The notes below the pieces were generated by a model, which had not been told where the DNA came from, ran no database searches, and worked only from the letters and a program-made list of their open reading frames with translations. From a virus, in IMG/VR virus record IMGVR_UViG_3300032236_000025, positions 1 to 38,007 of that record: a stretch of 38,007 nt of DNA; one strand, given 5' to 3'. A program made the translations under genes and the position numbers. Of the stretch, positions 30,267-38,007 are shown one piece after another (the stretch's first letter is position 1; each line of letters starts with the position of its first letter).

Positions 30267-30953
30267 ATGGCAACTATTACAGACATTCTTGCTATTGCTG
30301 AATCGGTATCTATCAATGACCAGCGATTTGTTGGACAAGTTATTTCGCGCAACCAACGAATTTCTACTTCTGAAATCATCACAGTTGTGCCGTTTCAGTT
30401 TGAATTTAAACCAAACAATTATTTGCAATACAGCAAAAATCGTGGATTGCTTGCAAACCTTCGCTATTACGACAAAGCCTTACCGCAATATTTAAATTTT
30501 GGTTCTACTGGATGGGTCAATTACATTGCTTATCAAGGTGACATGACCAGTTCGCAAATTGCATCTTGTCAATGGCAAACCAGTTCTTCTGCAAAGAATA
30601 TGGTTCTTGGAAACTTACCATCTATTTCTTCTAGCGCATACATTGTTAAAACTGGCGATTTTTGCCAAATTGGTTTGTATTCTTACATTGCAACGGCAGA
30701 TGTTTTGCGTGGTTCTAGTTCTACTGTCACTATTCCCGTGCATAGAAACCTAATCAATGGACCATTGGGAAGCGTAGTCAATGCGGTTATAGGGCAATAC
30801 GGCACAACAGTTTCTATGGGTGGCAATACCTACACAGGCGTTACATTTCAGATTGTTTTGCAACAATATCCAACTTATACGCTAGTACCAATGACTAACG
30901 ATTCATTTGTTGCGTGGAACTCTACATTTAAAGCATTTGAGTTAGTCCTATGA
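30267..30953 (+). CDS. Minor tail protein (distal tail region)
   Basis: The protein has 228 residues and starts three bases after the tape measure stop. It is beta-rich with many Thr/Ser/Tyr (FVGQVISRNQRISTSEIITV, YIVKTGDFCQIGLYSYIATA, SVVNAVIGQYGTTVSMGGNT). Its position matches lambda gpM/gpL or a distal tail protein. No catalytic motif is present. It overlaps the next gene by four bases. Confidence 0.7.
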   Translation: MATITDILAIAESVSINDQRFVGQVISRNQRISTSEIITVVPFQFEFKPNNYLQYSKNRGLLANLRYYDKALPQYLNFGSTGWVNYIAYQGDMTSSQIASCQWQTSSSAKNMVLGNLPSISSSAYIVKTGDFCQIGLYSYIATADVLRGSSSTVTIPVHRNLINGPLGSVVNAVIGQYGTTVSMGGNTYTGVTFQIVLQQYPTYTLVPMTNDSFVAWNSTFKAFELVL

Positions 30954-31537
30954 ATGTTATTGCACCCGTTGAAAATACAAGCAATATTCGTTATGCGGAT
31001 TTTGTTCAAGTGATTACGCCAACTGCAACATACCGATTTGCAACTACGCCAACAGCATTGACCATTTCTGGCATTGGGACATTTGACGGGCTTGGTTCTT
31101 TGATTGGCATAGGCGAGGTTCAACGCGACATTAAATCAACGGCTAATCAAACATCCATCACATTGGTTGGCATTGATACGGCTTTGCTTGGTTGGGTGCT
31201 AGGACAGGAAATTAAAGGTTCACAAATAACAATGTGGAAAGGTTTTTTTGATACAGATGGCAACCTAATTACTGGCGGTGGAACAGGCGGTCTATATCAA
31301 TATTTTTACGGCTATGTAAACACTTTTACCATTAGTGAACAATGGATGGAAGATGCAAGAATGTTTGTAGGCACTATTGCCGTAAGCGCATCTAGCATTC
31401 AAATTATTCTGCAAAACAGAACAGGTGGCAGATTTACCAATGATGCAAGTTGGAAGTTTTACAACCCAACAGACACAAGCATGAATCGAGTTGGCTTTGT
31501 TTCTACCATCTATTATCCATTTGGGCGAAATGTATGA
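30950..31537 (+). CDS. Minor tail protein (tail tip associated)
   Basis: The protein has 195 residues and is beta-rich (RYADFVQVITPTATYRFATT, GIGEVQRDIKSTANQTSITL, QYFYGYVNTFTISEQWMED), with a C-terminal IYYPFGRNV. The segment around residues 45-70 resembles the strand pattern of distal-tail or DUF2163-like proteins, but the match is only structural in feel. It lies between two tail genes and is coupled by four-base overlaps on both sides. Confidence 0.65.
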   Translation: MNVIAPVENTSNIRYADFVQVITPTATYRFATTPTALTISGIGTFDGLGSLIGIGEVQRDIKSTANQTSITLVGIDTALLGWVLGQEIKGSQITMWKGFFDTDGNLITGGGTGGLYQYFYGYVNTFTISEQWMEDARMFVGTIAVSASSIQIILQNRTGGRFTNDASWKFYNPTDTSMNRVGFVSTIYYPFGRNV

Positions 31538-31950
31538 TTCGTTTAGCCAATAAATTTGACAATGAACAAATTAAAGAATTTCTAAAAGAATTTCACAGAA
31601 GGCATGGCAATGCGCTATCGCTACACATTGACAAATGGTCTGGCAGTTTTGTTGACGAACAATTAACCAAAATCTATGCTGGTCTTGGATTTGTATTGAT
31701 TGCAGATGATGGATTTCTTTGCGCTATAAAAGCCCCATGTTTCTGGATACCAAAACTTTGGATTTTGCAAGAATCAATGTGGTTTAGTACAAGCAAAAAA
31801 ACAAGCGTAAAACTAATGAAAAAATATATAGAAATTGGCAATGAAATGAAAGCACGGGATGAAATCGTGGAGTTTTACATTTCCAATTTTTCTAATGCAG
31901 ATTTGTCTAAATTTGGTGCAACCAAAGTTTGTAATGATTGGGTAATTTAA
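31534..31950 (+). CDS. GNAT-fold acetyltransferase-like protein inside the tail operon
   Basis: The protein has 138 residues from ATG 31534 (ATGA overlap). The layout MIRLANKFDNEQIKEFLKEF, then GFVLIADDGFLCAIKAPCFW, LQESMWFSTSKKTSVKLMKK, and a final GATKVCNDWVI follows the phage GNAT type, in which a substrate-strand Glu-x-x-Trp precedes the motif-A helix. The acetyl-CoA loop (Q/RxxGxG/A) is degenerate (STSKKTS), so activity is uncertain. It occupies the slot where lambda-like tails carry the gpK peptidase. Confidence 0.6.
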   Translation: MIRLANKFDNEQIKEFLKEFHRRHGNALSLHIDKWSGSFVDEQLTKIYAGLGFVLIADDGFLCAIKAPCFWIPKLWILQESMWFSTSKKTSVKLMKKYIEIGNEMKARDEIVEFYISNFSNADLSKFGATKVCNDWVI

Positions 31951-34900
31951 ATGTCTTTTGCACTTTTACCTATATTAGAAAGTGTTGGAATTGTTGGAAT
32001 GACCGCACAAGTTGTGGCATTTGCCATTTCAATGGTTGCATCTTCTATTGTGTCAAAGGCTTTTGCTTCAGACCCGCCAAGACCAAATGCCAATGAAGCA
32101 TCATTAAATACAGGGGCAAACTTACAAGTTGCGCCAGCCACAAACAACAAATTGCCGATTGTTTATGGCAGAACTTATGTTGGTGGCACGATTACAGATT
32201 TAAGCATCACATCAAACAATCAAGACCTTTATTATGTTTTGTCTATTTGCGAAGTGACTGGCGGTGCAAGCCCAGACACAATTACATTTGGCAACATTTA
32301 TTTTGGTGGAAAACTTTGTGTCTTTGATGGCACAGACCAGACAAAAGTAGTTGGATTAACAGACCAATCAACAGGCACAACGGACAATACAGTTAGTGGA
32401 CATCTGTATATCTATTTATACAACAATGGCTCTAATAGCCCAGTCAATTCGTCTACAAGCGCGATTACTGTAATGCAAACAAGTGGTTTGACATTTACTT
32501 GGGATTCAACAAAGTTAATGAGCAATTGTGTGTTTGCAATTGTGCATTTGAACTACAACCAAAACGCCAACATCACAAATATCCAACAAACACAGTTTGA
32601 AATTATCAATCCGCGAAACAGCGCGGGTGATGTTTTATATGACTATTTGACCAATAGCCGTTATGGTGCGGCAATCCCTGTGGCGCAAATAGACACAGCA
32701 AGTTTGACTGCATTAAACACTTATTGCAACCAGACTATTACATACACGCCTTATTCTGGTGGCTCTGCTACGCAACCCAGATTTAAGATGAATGGCTTTG
32801 TGGATACTACAAAGACCATCATGCAGAACCTACAAGACATGGCTAATTCATGCGATTGTCTTTTGCAATACAACGAAATCTATGGTGTGTGGTCGGTTAT
32901 TGTGCAAAGCCCGTCTTACACAGTAGCAATGGACATAAACGATTCAAACATGATTTCGTCTATCAACATTTCTACGCTAGACATTTCTAACACCTACAAC
33001 ATAGCGCAATGTCAATTCCCAGATTTGTCAATCAACAGCGCATTTAATACAACGCAGATTGACTTGGCGGTGGTTGCGCCTTCATTGCTTTATCCCAATG
33101 AACCGGTGAATATGCAGACGATTCAATTAAATCTTTGCAACAACAATGTCCAAGCGCAGATGCTAGGAAACCGATTTTTAAAGTCTGCACGGATGGATTT
33201 GCAAGTTACTTGCACAGTTGGCTATATCGGTCTGGAACTGAATGCTGGCGATATTGTCACAGTCACAAGCGTTAATTATGGCTGGACAGCCAAGTTGTTT
33301 AGAATTACAAAAGTGATTCAAAAGTTTGGTCAAGATGGAGAAATCACAGTTGATTTAACTATGACCAACTATGACCCGACTGTGTTCAATGATGCCAACA
33401 TTACGCAGTTCACGCCTTCTGCAAATACTGGTCTGCCTAATCCAAACATCTTTGGAACTATTCCAACCCCAACAACTTCAAACCTTTTAATTTCTGCGCC
33501 TGTCCCATCTTTTCAAGTTAATGTAACTACATCTAGCGCGGGTATCACGCAATATGCGGAAGTTTGGTATTCGGCATTTTCTAGCCCAACAATGTCTCAA
33601 ATGATATTTGTTGGAACTACTGCGGTGCAATCCAATGGCACACCCTACGGCAACAGCGTGGCAATGCCCCCAGTAACAGTTTCTGGATTAACTGCTGGTA
33701 ATTGGTACTTCTTTAGTCGCATGGTCAATTCTGTGGCTAAGTCTGCATTTAGTTCTGCAAGCGCGGTGCTAAGTTGGAGACCTTTAACTTTCCAATATTC
33801 TGCCCGTTATTTAAGCATTGCTTATGCAACAAGTGCAACAGGCACGGGATTTAGTTCTAGCCCCCGTGGTGGCAAAACATACTTTGGCGTTTACAACTTA
33901 AACAATCCAGTATTTTCCACTTCGCCTTCTGATTACAACTGGTATCCAGCAAGCCCTACATTTGGCACAACTAACTATTTGCTTTGGAATAACAGGACAA
34001 ATAATCTAGTTAGTTTTTCAACAGGCAATGCAGATTTTGCGGCTGGTTCAGCGCAGTTTGTCCCAACAGACACAGCCAACTTTGACCCAACTACATGGAA
34101 CGGGCTAGAAGATGGCTACAACCTTCTTGACCTTAATGTTAGAACAGGGCAGTTAATCCAAACTGGAACTACAACAGTCGGTACAGGCGAAATTGCCATT
34201 AGCAACAACCCACAAGGTCAAGTAGTTGCATCTTTAGCGCAATTGCTTACCTTTGCTGGTGGGGCTTATACCAAAACTTCTTCAGTAGCAAGTTTGACCA
34301 TTGATATTTATGGTCGCGTGGTGGGATTCTCAGCCCCAGATGCTTTTTATTACACAATGACCGCATTTACGGCATCTAGTGGGCAAACAGTATTTAGCGT
34401 AAGCCGTGGCGCAGAATATAAAACTGGAAACTGTTGGGTCTTTAGAAACGGGCTTTTCCTAGATGCAAGCGATTTTACAGATGCATCTTCTACTGTAACT
34501 CTTGGAACTGGCGCAACTGCTGGAGACATTGTTACTGTCATTTCTTTTGCATCTGTTGGCACAATCAATTTGGCTACAACAGGCGCATCTGGCACGGGTT
34601 CTGTGGCTACATTAACATTTGCAACTCAAACAGTCGCGCCATTTACAGTAGGACAAAGCATTGTTGTGGCTGGAGTTACGCCAACGGGCTACAACGGCAC
34701 TAAAACTGTCACGGCTTGCACTACATCTTCAGTTTCATACGCAAGCACCACAACAGGCGCACAAACTGTTGCTGGAACTATTGTCCCGTCTAATCAAACC
34801 TACAATTCATTTAGTCGTAATTCTGCAACTTTGAGCAATCAAGGTTCTTATACGGCATCTGGATTTACTATAAATAGTGGATATGAACTAATGTTTTTAA

Positions 34901-35241
34901 ACGGCACAGTCGTAAACGCACAGGACTACAACATTGTTGGACAGGATATAAACTTTGTAAATGCTTGCACGGGTGATTTACAGATTATCCAATGGTCAAA
35001 CAATAACCTTGGCGTACCCAATGGAACGCCTGTAAACATTGATGCATTCACTATTTCTGGACAGGCTACATATCCATTTACTTATGATATAAACGCAGTT
35101 AATATTTGGAACAATGGCACATTATTGCTGGAAACTGTGGACTATGGCGTGGCTACGGGAAGTTATACACTTTCCACTACGCCAACAGTCAACACAAACA
35201 TTTTGGTTCAACAAACATTTACTAGGACAGGGGCAGTATGA
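31951..35241 (+). CDS. Tail tip / central fibre protein, lambda gpJ-like
   Basis: The protein has 1096 residues. An N-terminal hydrophobic segment precedes ATNNKLPIVYGRTYVGGTIT (about 63-82), typical of J-type proteins. The hub region has IINPRNSAGDVLYDYLTNSR YGAA-type sequence (about 219-243) and LELNAGDIVTVTSVNYGWTA (about 427-446). FN3-like beta domains follow (about 510-620). The C-terminal third has fibre modules including VAGVTPTGYNGTKTVTACTT. It forms the tail tip and probably first host contact. Confidence 0.88.
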   Translation: MSFALLPILESVGIVGMTAQVVAFAISMVASSIVSKAFASDPPRPNANEASLNTGANLQVAPATNNKLPIVYGRTYVGGTITDLSITSNNQDLYYVLSICEVTGGASPDTITFGNIYFGGKLCVFDGTDQTKVVGLTDQSTGTTDNTVSGHLYIYLYNNGSNSPVNSSTSAITVMQTSGLTFTWDSTKLMSNCVFAIVHLNYNQNANITNIQQTQFEIINPRNSAGDVLYDYLTNSRYGAAIPVAQIDTASLTALNTYCNQTITYTPYSGGSATQPRFKMNGFVDTTKTIMQNLQDMANSCDCLLQYNEIYGVWSVIVQSPSYTVAMDINDSNMISSINISTLDISNTYNIAQCQFPDLSINSAFNTTQIDLAVVAPSLLYPNEPVNMQTIQLNLCNNNVQAQMLGNRFLKSARMDLQVTCTVGYIGLELNAGDIVTVTSVNYGWTAKLFRITKVIQKFGQDGEITVDLTMTNYDPTVFNDANITQFTPSANTGLPNPNIFGTIPTPTTSNLLISAPVPSFQVNVTTSSAGITQYAEVWYSAFSSPTMSQMIFVGTTAVQSNGTPYGNSVAMPPVTVSGLTAGNWYFFSRMVNSVAKSAFSSASAVLSWRPLTFQYSARYLSIAYATSATGTGFSSSPRGGKTYFGVYNLNNPVFSTSPSDYNWYPASPTFGTTNYLLWNNRTNNLVSFSTGNADFAAGSAQFVPTDTANFDPTTWNGLEDGYNLLDLNVRTGQLIQTGTTTVGTGEIAISNNPQGQVVASLAQLLTFAGGAYTKTSSVASLTIDIYGRVVGFSAPDAFYYTMTAFTASSGQTVFSVSRGAEYKTGNCWVFRNGLFLDASDFTDASSTVTLGTGATAGDIVTVISFASVGTINLATTGASGTGSVATLTFATQTVAPFTVGQSIVVAGVTPTGYNGTKTVTACTTSSVSYASTTTGAQTVAGTIVPSNQTYNSFSRNSATLSNQGSYTASGFTINSGYELMFLNGTVVNAQDYNIVGQDINFVNACTGDLQIIQWSNNNLGVPNGTPVNIDAFTISGQATYPFTYDINAVNIWNNGTLLLETVDYGVATGSYTLSTTPTVNTNILVQQTFTRTGAV

Positions 35242-35840
35242 CGCAAGCACTTAATTTGGCAAACTTTGCCAACAACTTAAACACAAGTGGGGCAACCTCT
35301 AATGCTGGATTGCAAAACTCTGCGGTCACAGTAACGGCTGGAACGGGTCTTTCTGGCGGTGGTTCTGTTGCTCTTGGTAGTTCTGTATCTTTAGCAAATG
35401 CTGGAGTTACATCTGTTGCGGCTGGTACTGGAATATCAGTAAGCGCGTCAACTGGTGCAGTTACTATTAGTGCATCTGGCGCATCTGGCACAGTTAGTTC
35501 AGTAGCAACAGGCAATGGATTGCAAGGTGGAACTATTACTACTACTGGAACATTAAGTGTTGCTTGTCCATCATTTAATACTGTTGGAAGTTATGCTTTT
35601 GTTGGATTGATTCATCCCAGTGGTACTGGACCTACTTCTGCTTCTTCTGGAAGTAATTATTCTGCTGGTAATGGTAAAGGTCAATTAGTTTCAAGTGCAT
35701 CCTCTCCTACTGCGGTAAGTCCTCAAACAAATAATCTATCTGGTAGTTGGAAATGGATGGGTGGAAATCTTACAATTGGTGGTACTGCTTCTTGTTGTCC
35801 TACATATGTAGGTAATGCTATTGCTTGCCGTGTATCTTAA
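35238..35840 (+). CDS. Short tail fibre / tip protein
   Basis: The protein has 200 residues with a four-base overlap with the J-like gene. The N-terminal ALNLANFANNLNTSGATSNA is typical for fibre attachment, followed by GTGLSGGGSVALGSSVSL and TVSSVATGNGLQGGTITTTG shaft repeats like those of the large fibre. The C-terminal domain (about 110-200) has paired Cys (CCPTYVGN, ACRVS) and aromatic SGSWKWMGG, a plausible receptor-binding head. Confidence 0.78.
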   Translation: MTQALNLANFANNLNTSGATSNAGLQNSAVTVTAGTGLSGGGSVALGSSVSLANAGVTSVAAGTGISVSASTGAVTISASGASGTVSSVATGNGLQGGTITTTGTLSVACPSFNTVGSYAFVGLIHPSGTGPTSASSGSNYSAGNGKGQLVSSASSPTAVSPQTNNLSGSWKWMGGNLTIGGTASCCPTYVGNAIACRVS

Positions 35841-35850
35841 AGGAAAATAA

Positions 35851-36102
35851 ATGTTAACAATTGAATATGCAAAAAATCCAGTCTGGAATAGTGCGGAAGG
35901 CGATCAAATTTTTCTTCTAGTAAAGTTTGAAGAATTTGAAGAAGAACATCCATTTAATGCAACTTCATTTGACCCAATGCCTTATGGTGTGGATTTATAC
36001 AATCGTGCAAAAGCAGGTGAATTTGGAGAAATTGCTCCGTGGGTAGACCCGTTTTTAGCAACTCAACCACAACCACATACGACAGGCTCTCAAACTCTAT
36101 GA
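35851..36102 (+). CDS. Small acidic protein after the short fibre
   Basis: The protein has 83 residues with AAAGGAAAATAA before ATG. It starts MLTIEYAKNPVWNSAEGDQI, followed by FLLVKFEEFEEEHPFNATSF and PYGVDLYNRAKAGEFGEIAPW. The last motif resembles the C-terminal part of tail-fibre assembly or tail-tip associated proteins ('NRAxxGEFGxIAxY'), and fibre-assembly function is likely but inferred. Coupled to the next gene by ATGA. Confidence 0.7.
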   Translation: MLTIEYAKNPVWNSAEGDQIFLLVKFEEFEEEHPFNATSFDPMPYGVDLYNRAKAGEFGEIAPWVDPFLATQPQPHTTGSQTL

Positions 36103-36284
36103 CCTACGGGATTTATCCAAATTCATCACCTGAGTTTCGTATGTTTCAAAAAGCAGACGGAACAATGGTTATGCAAGTTAGGTATATCAACGCACCAATG
36201 GGATACACGGGCAAATGGATGGATATAAAAACGGAGAAAGAAAATGATAAAACGAATCAGCCCGTATCATCAAGTCACTTATGA
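36099..36284 (+). CDS. Small hypothetical protein
   Basis: The protein has 61 residues from ATG 36099 (overlaps previous stop). Core sequence SSPEFRMFQKADGTMVMQVR with YTGKWMDIKTEKEN has beta character. It overlaps the following cupin gene by about 40 bases. No family is recognised. Confidence 0.65.
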   Translation: MTYGIYPNSSPEFRMFQKADGTMVMQVRYINAPMGYTGKWMDIKTEKENDKTNQPVSSSHL

Positions 36285-36525
36285 TGGCGCAACCTTAAGC
36301 ATATTTCATGCTAACAAAGGTGAAGGTTTACCAATTCATGAACACATTTATTCACATTTAATTGTGTGTCATTCTGGTAGTTGCATCATTCGCAAGGAAG
36401 GCATTGAAAAAATAGTAAACAAAAACACACAGCCAATAAATCTTAAGGCTAACGAATGGCATGAAATTGAAGCCTTGGAAGATGGAACTGTTTTTGTAAA
36501 TGTATTTGCTGAAGGAAAATATTGA
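36244..36525 (+). CDS. Cupin-domain protein
   Basis: The protein has 93 residues. Motif 1 is GEGLPIHEHIYSHLIVCHSG (about 27-46), containing the His-x-His metal pair, and the second motif is PINLKANEWHEIEALEDGTV (about 64-83) with a final His. A strong GGAGAAAGAA site precedes the start. Single-domain cupins bind metals or small ligands; substrate unknown. It is an unusual member of a fibre operon. Confidence 0.8.
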   Translation: MIKRISPYHQVTYDGATLSIFHANKGEGLPIHEHIYSHLIVCHSGSCIIRKEGIEKIVNKNTQPINLKANEWHEIEALEDGTVFVNVFAEGKY

Positions 36526-36550
36526 TTGCTTTTTTAATTTCTGCCATAAT
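36522..36550 (+). promoter_or_regulatory. Sigma-70-type promoter for the fibre and lysis genes
   Basis: TTGATT (36522-36527) and CATAAT (36545-36550) are separated by 17 bases, directly after the cupin stop. Transcription would start near 36557 and read 36600 onwards, across the join, through fibre and lysis genes to 5000. Confidence 0.65.
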
Positions 36551-36571
36551 AAATCAACCCTGAGAGTGCTT

Positions 36572-36593
36572 GGGGTAAAGCCCTAGAAAGGGG
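36572..36593 (+). promoter_or_regulatory. Leader with two mutually exclusive hairpins at the ribosome site
   Basis: GGGG-TAAAG-CCC (36572-36583) competes with CCCT-AGAA-AGGG (36581-36592), and the second would partly mask the GGGGAG ribosome site of the 36600 gene. The CCCTA...AAGGGG motif recurs in both leftward leaders. Read on the minus strand it also resembles the TTTCTAGG...GCTTT...CCC operator-like element. Confidence 0.35.
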
Positions 36594-36599
36594 AGAAAT

Positions 36600-37082
36600 A
36601 TGGCGATATTTGCCAAGAATGTATTAACGCAAGTTAGTGGTTTTGACAACCCTATTATTGCTGGTGAACTGGTCTACAACCAGAAAACCTTTTGGAATCT
36701 CACCATGTCAACGGCTGGTGTGCCTGTTGATTTAACAGGTGCAACGATTGACGCATCTATTCTTAGAAGACAAATAAGCAATCTTGTAGACACAAGAAAT
36801 GGTTTGTCTTTTGATATTGCTGATTACACAGTATCAACACCAAGCGCGGTAACGCTAACAATCACAAATCGTAGTGATGCGGCTGGATTGTTTACGCTAG
36901 TAATTGACGAATCTGCATGGTCTGTCATTTCCACAGACCCACAATTAGACATTAACGCGGCAAATCCCGTGGCGTTTAGCGGTCGCATTAAGATTAGTTT
37001 TCCTACTTCTGGAACGACTCCAGCACAAGATTCAATCATCTTTCTTTTATTCTTGGTTCGTTCTGATGGAGTTGTGAATTGA
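36600..37082 (+). CDS. Structural protein upstream of the large fibre
   Basis: The protein has 160 residues with a GGGGAG ribosome site. It is beta-rich: VSGFDNPIIAGELVYNQKTF, NLTMSTAGVPVDLTGATIDA, then AAGLFTLVIDESAWSVISTD and a C-terminal hydrophobic strand SIIFLLFLV. The pattern resembles N-terminal domains of fibre-anchoring or upper-baseplate proteins, which suggests a connector for the large fibre immediately downstream (one base apart). Exact family uncertain. Confidence 0.7.
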   Translation: MAIFAKNVLTQVSGFDNPIIAGELVYNQKTFWNLTMSTAGVPVDLTGATIDASILRRQISNLVDTRNGLSFDIADYTVSTPSAVTLTITNRSDAAGLFTLVIDESAWSVISTDPQLDINAANPVAFSGRIKISFPTSGTTPAQDSIIFLLFLVRSDGVVN

Positions 37083-37083
37083 T

Positions 37084-38007
37084 ATGGCAACAACTCTTAC
37101 CATTGCAAAGGGTGAACCTAGTGATGTGAATGTGACAGTTAACCAGACAGATGTTCTGGTTGCTGGTCAAAATAATGTCAATGTAGAAGTCACGCCAGCC
37201 CCAAGGCTAGAAATCAATGTCGATTACGGCATGATTGGTCCACAAGGCGCAACAGGACAAGCGGCAACGATTGCCGTGGGTACGACCACAACGGGTGCGG
37301 CTGGCTCTAGCGCATCTGTCACTAATTCTGGCACTTCATCTGCCGCAGTTTTTAACTTTACTATTCCCCAAGGTATCCAAGGCATACAAGGTGTCAAAGG
37401 TGATACGGGGGCAACTGGGGCTACGGGTGCGACAGGCGCAACGGGTGCTGGTGTTGCAACGGGTGGAACAACTGGACAAGTTTTAGTTAAAGCAAGCAAT
37501 GCAAACTATGACACCACTTGGTCAACAATTACTGGAACTTTGAGTTATCAAGGCGCATGGGATGCATCTACTAACTCTCCAACTCTTACATCTAGTGTTG
37601 GCACAAATGGTTTTTACTATGTTGTAACTGTTGCTGGTTCTACAAATCTTAATGGAATCACAGATTGGCAAGTAGGCGATTGGGCTATTTTCAATGGTTT
37701 TATTTGGCAAAAAATTGACCAAACAAACTTAGTTACTTCTGTTGCTGGTCGTACTGGTGCTGTTACTTTAACAACGGCAGACATTGGCGGCTTGGGTACT
37801 ATGGCAACCCAAAATGCCAATACTGTTTCTATTACTGGTGGAACAGAATCAGCAGTAACGCACACAAACGATACGATTGGAAATTATTTAACATACACGG
37901 GAATAACTGCGCCAACTTATGCAGAAGGTCGTGTTTGGTATGACTCTACTTCCAAGGCTTTGGCTTACTACAACGATGTAAGTAGTGTTACCGCGCACAT
38001 AAGCCAA
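37084..38007 (+). CDS. Tail fibre / receptor-binding protein, N-terminal portion (continues at base 1)
   Basis: Starts MATTLTIAKGEPSDVNVTVN and continues unbroken through the end of the window; after the 123-base overlap it continues at base 124 to the stop at 2412, giving about 1070 residues. It contains a short collagen-like tract (GPQGATGQA at about 51-59, then a GxY run QGIQGIQGVKGDTGATGATG at about 97-116) followed by a VWQ/FWQ-type beta domain (GTLSYQGAWDASTNSPTLTS) and VTSVAGRTGAVTLTTADIGG, a common phage fibre motif. Collagen-like runs form trimeric stalks. Confidence 0.88.
   Translation, partial: MATTLTIAKGEPSDVNVTVNQTDVLVAGQNNVNVEVTPAPRLEINVDYGMIGPQGATGQAATIAVGTTTTGAAGSSASVTNSGTSSAAVFNFTIPQGIQGIQGVKGDTGATGATGATGATGAGVATGGTTGQVLVKASNANYDTTWSTITGTLSYQGAWDASTNSPTLTSSVGTNGFYYVVTVAGSTNLNGITDWQVGDWAIFNGFIWQKIDQTNLVTSVAGRTGAVTLTTADIGGLGTMATQNANTVSITGGTESAVTHTNDTIGNYLTYTGITAPTYAEGRVWYDSTSKALAYYNDVSSVTAHISQ
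37885..38007. repeat. Terminal direct repeat, right copy
   Basis: This is the exact 123-base copy of the window start. It shows that the contig closes on itself. Annotation that ignores this splits the large fibre gene into two false partial genes. Confidence 0.95.

Noticed and set aside
37366-37452. CRISPR-like or satellite repeat
   Set aside because: The short 9-base repetition is coding collagen-like Gly-x-y sequence in frame with the fibre gene.
1-38007. Natural terminal repeat for packaging
   Set aside because: The repeat is 123 bases, lies inside a fibre gene and keeps the frame, which fits an assembly overlap.
1-38007. Integrase, excisionase or CI-type repressor indicating a temperate phage
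   Set aside because: None was found in any frame with supporting motifs; the only HTH regulator seen is the 50-residue Cro-like protein.

Overview
The window is a complete, circular-mapping tailed-phage genome. Bases 1-123 recur exactly at 37885-38007, and the reading frame of one large tail-fibre gene continues across that join, so the non-redundant genome is about 37,884 bp. The repeat looks like an assembly overlap from a circular or circularly permuted molecule, not a natural end, because it cuts a gene. The gene content is that of a siphovirus with HK97-type heads and a lambda-like long non-contractile tail: HNH, P27-family small terminase, large terminase, portal, prohead protease, HK97-fold capsid, connector, tail tube, G/GT chaperones, tape measure and a J-like tail tip. 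The genome is moderately AT-rich with Gram-negative style ribosome sites, which suits a proteobacterial host. The host cannot be fixed from sequence alone. I see no integrase, CI-type repressor, tRNA, IS element or CRISPR, so a virulent lifestyle is likely.

Layout. 36522-38007 joined to 1-5000 (+): a promoter, then tail-fibre genes and the lysis cassette (membrane/coiled-coil protein, a larger membrane-anchored protein, a spanin-like small protein, GTA-type 3TM holin, second holin-like protein, M15A endolysin). 9822 down to 4997 (-): a leftward early operon in two promoter blocks. The upstream block holds an amidoligase, a small protein, a gamma-glutamylcyclotransferase and a DUF932 protein. 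The downstream block holds small membrane proteins, an ERF annealing recombinase, an SSB-like protein and hypotheticals. 9829-9965: a divergent control region with a 50-residue Cro/YdaS-like regulator (9966-10118) facing right. 10225-13650 (+): replication and recombination (DUF1376, VRR-NUC-like nuclease, NinB, Ref/DUF1364-like nuclease, DUF5856). 13580-16706 (+): a tightly overlapping cassette of ParB-like, PAPS-reductase/IbrA-like, IbrB-like, methyltransferase-like and HNH-like genes. 16681-35241 (+): packaging, head and tail. 35238-36525 (+): a short fibre, small proteins and a cupin.

Most interesting points. (1) Two tandem paralogous HK97-fold capsid genes, only the first with an N-terminal delta-like region, are separated by a strong UUCG-loop intrinsic terminator. 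(2) A translationally coupled ParB / PAPSR-like / IbrB / methyltransferase / HNH cassette is a candidate nucleic-acid modification or host-takeover system. (3) An amidoligase plus GGCT cassette lies first in the leftward operon. (4) Three promoters around the control region share a TTAGKTGGCTTAYAAT core. Two of them share an upstream dyad element, and three leaders share a CCCTA...AAGGG hairpin. (5) A canonical A_AAA_AAC slippery site joins the G and T tail chaperones. (6) One early gene appears split by a +1 shift, and one lysis gene may start at ATT.
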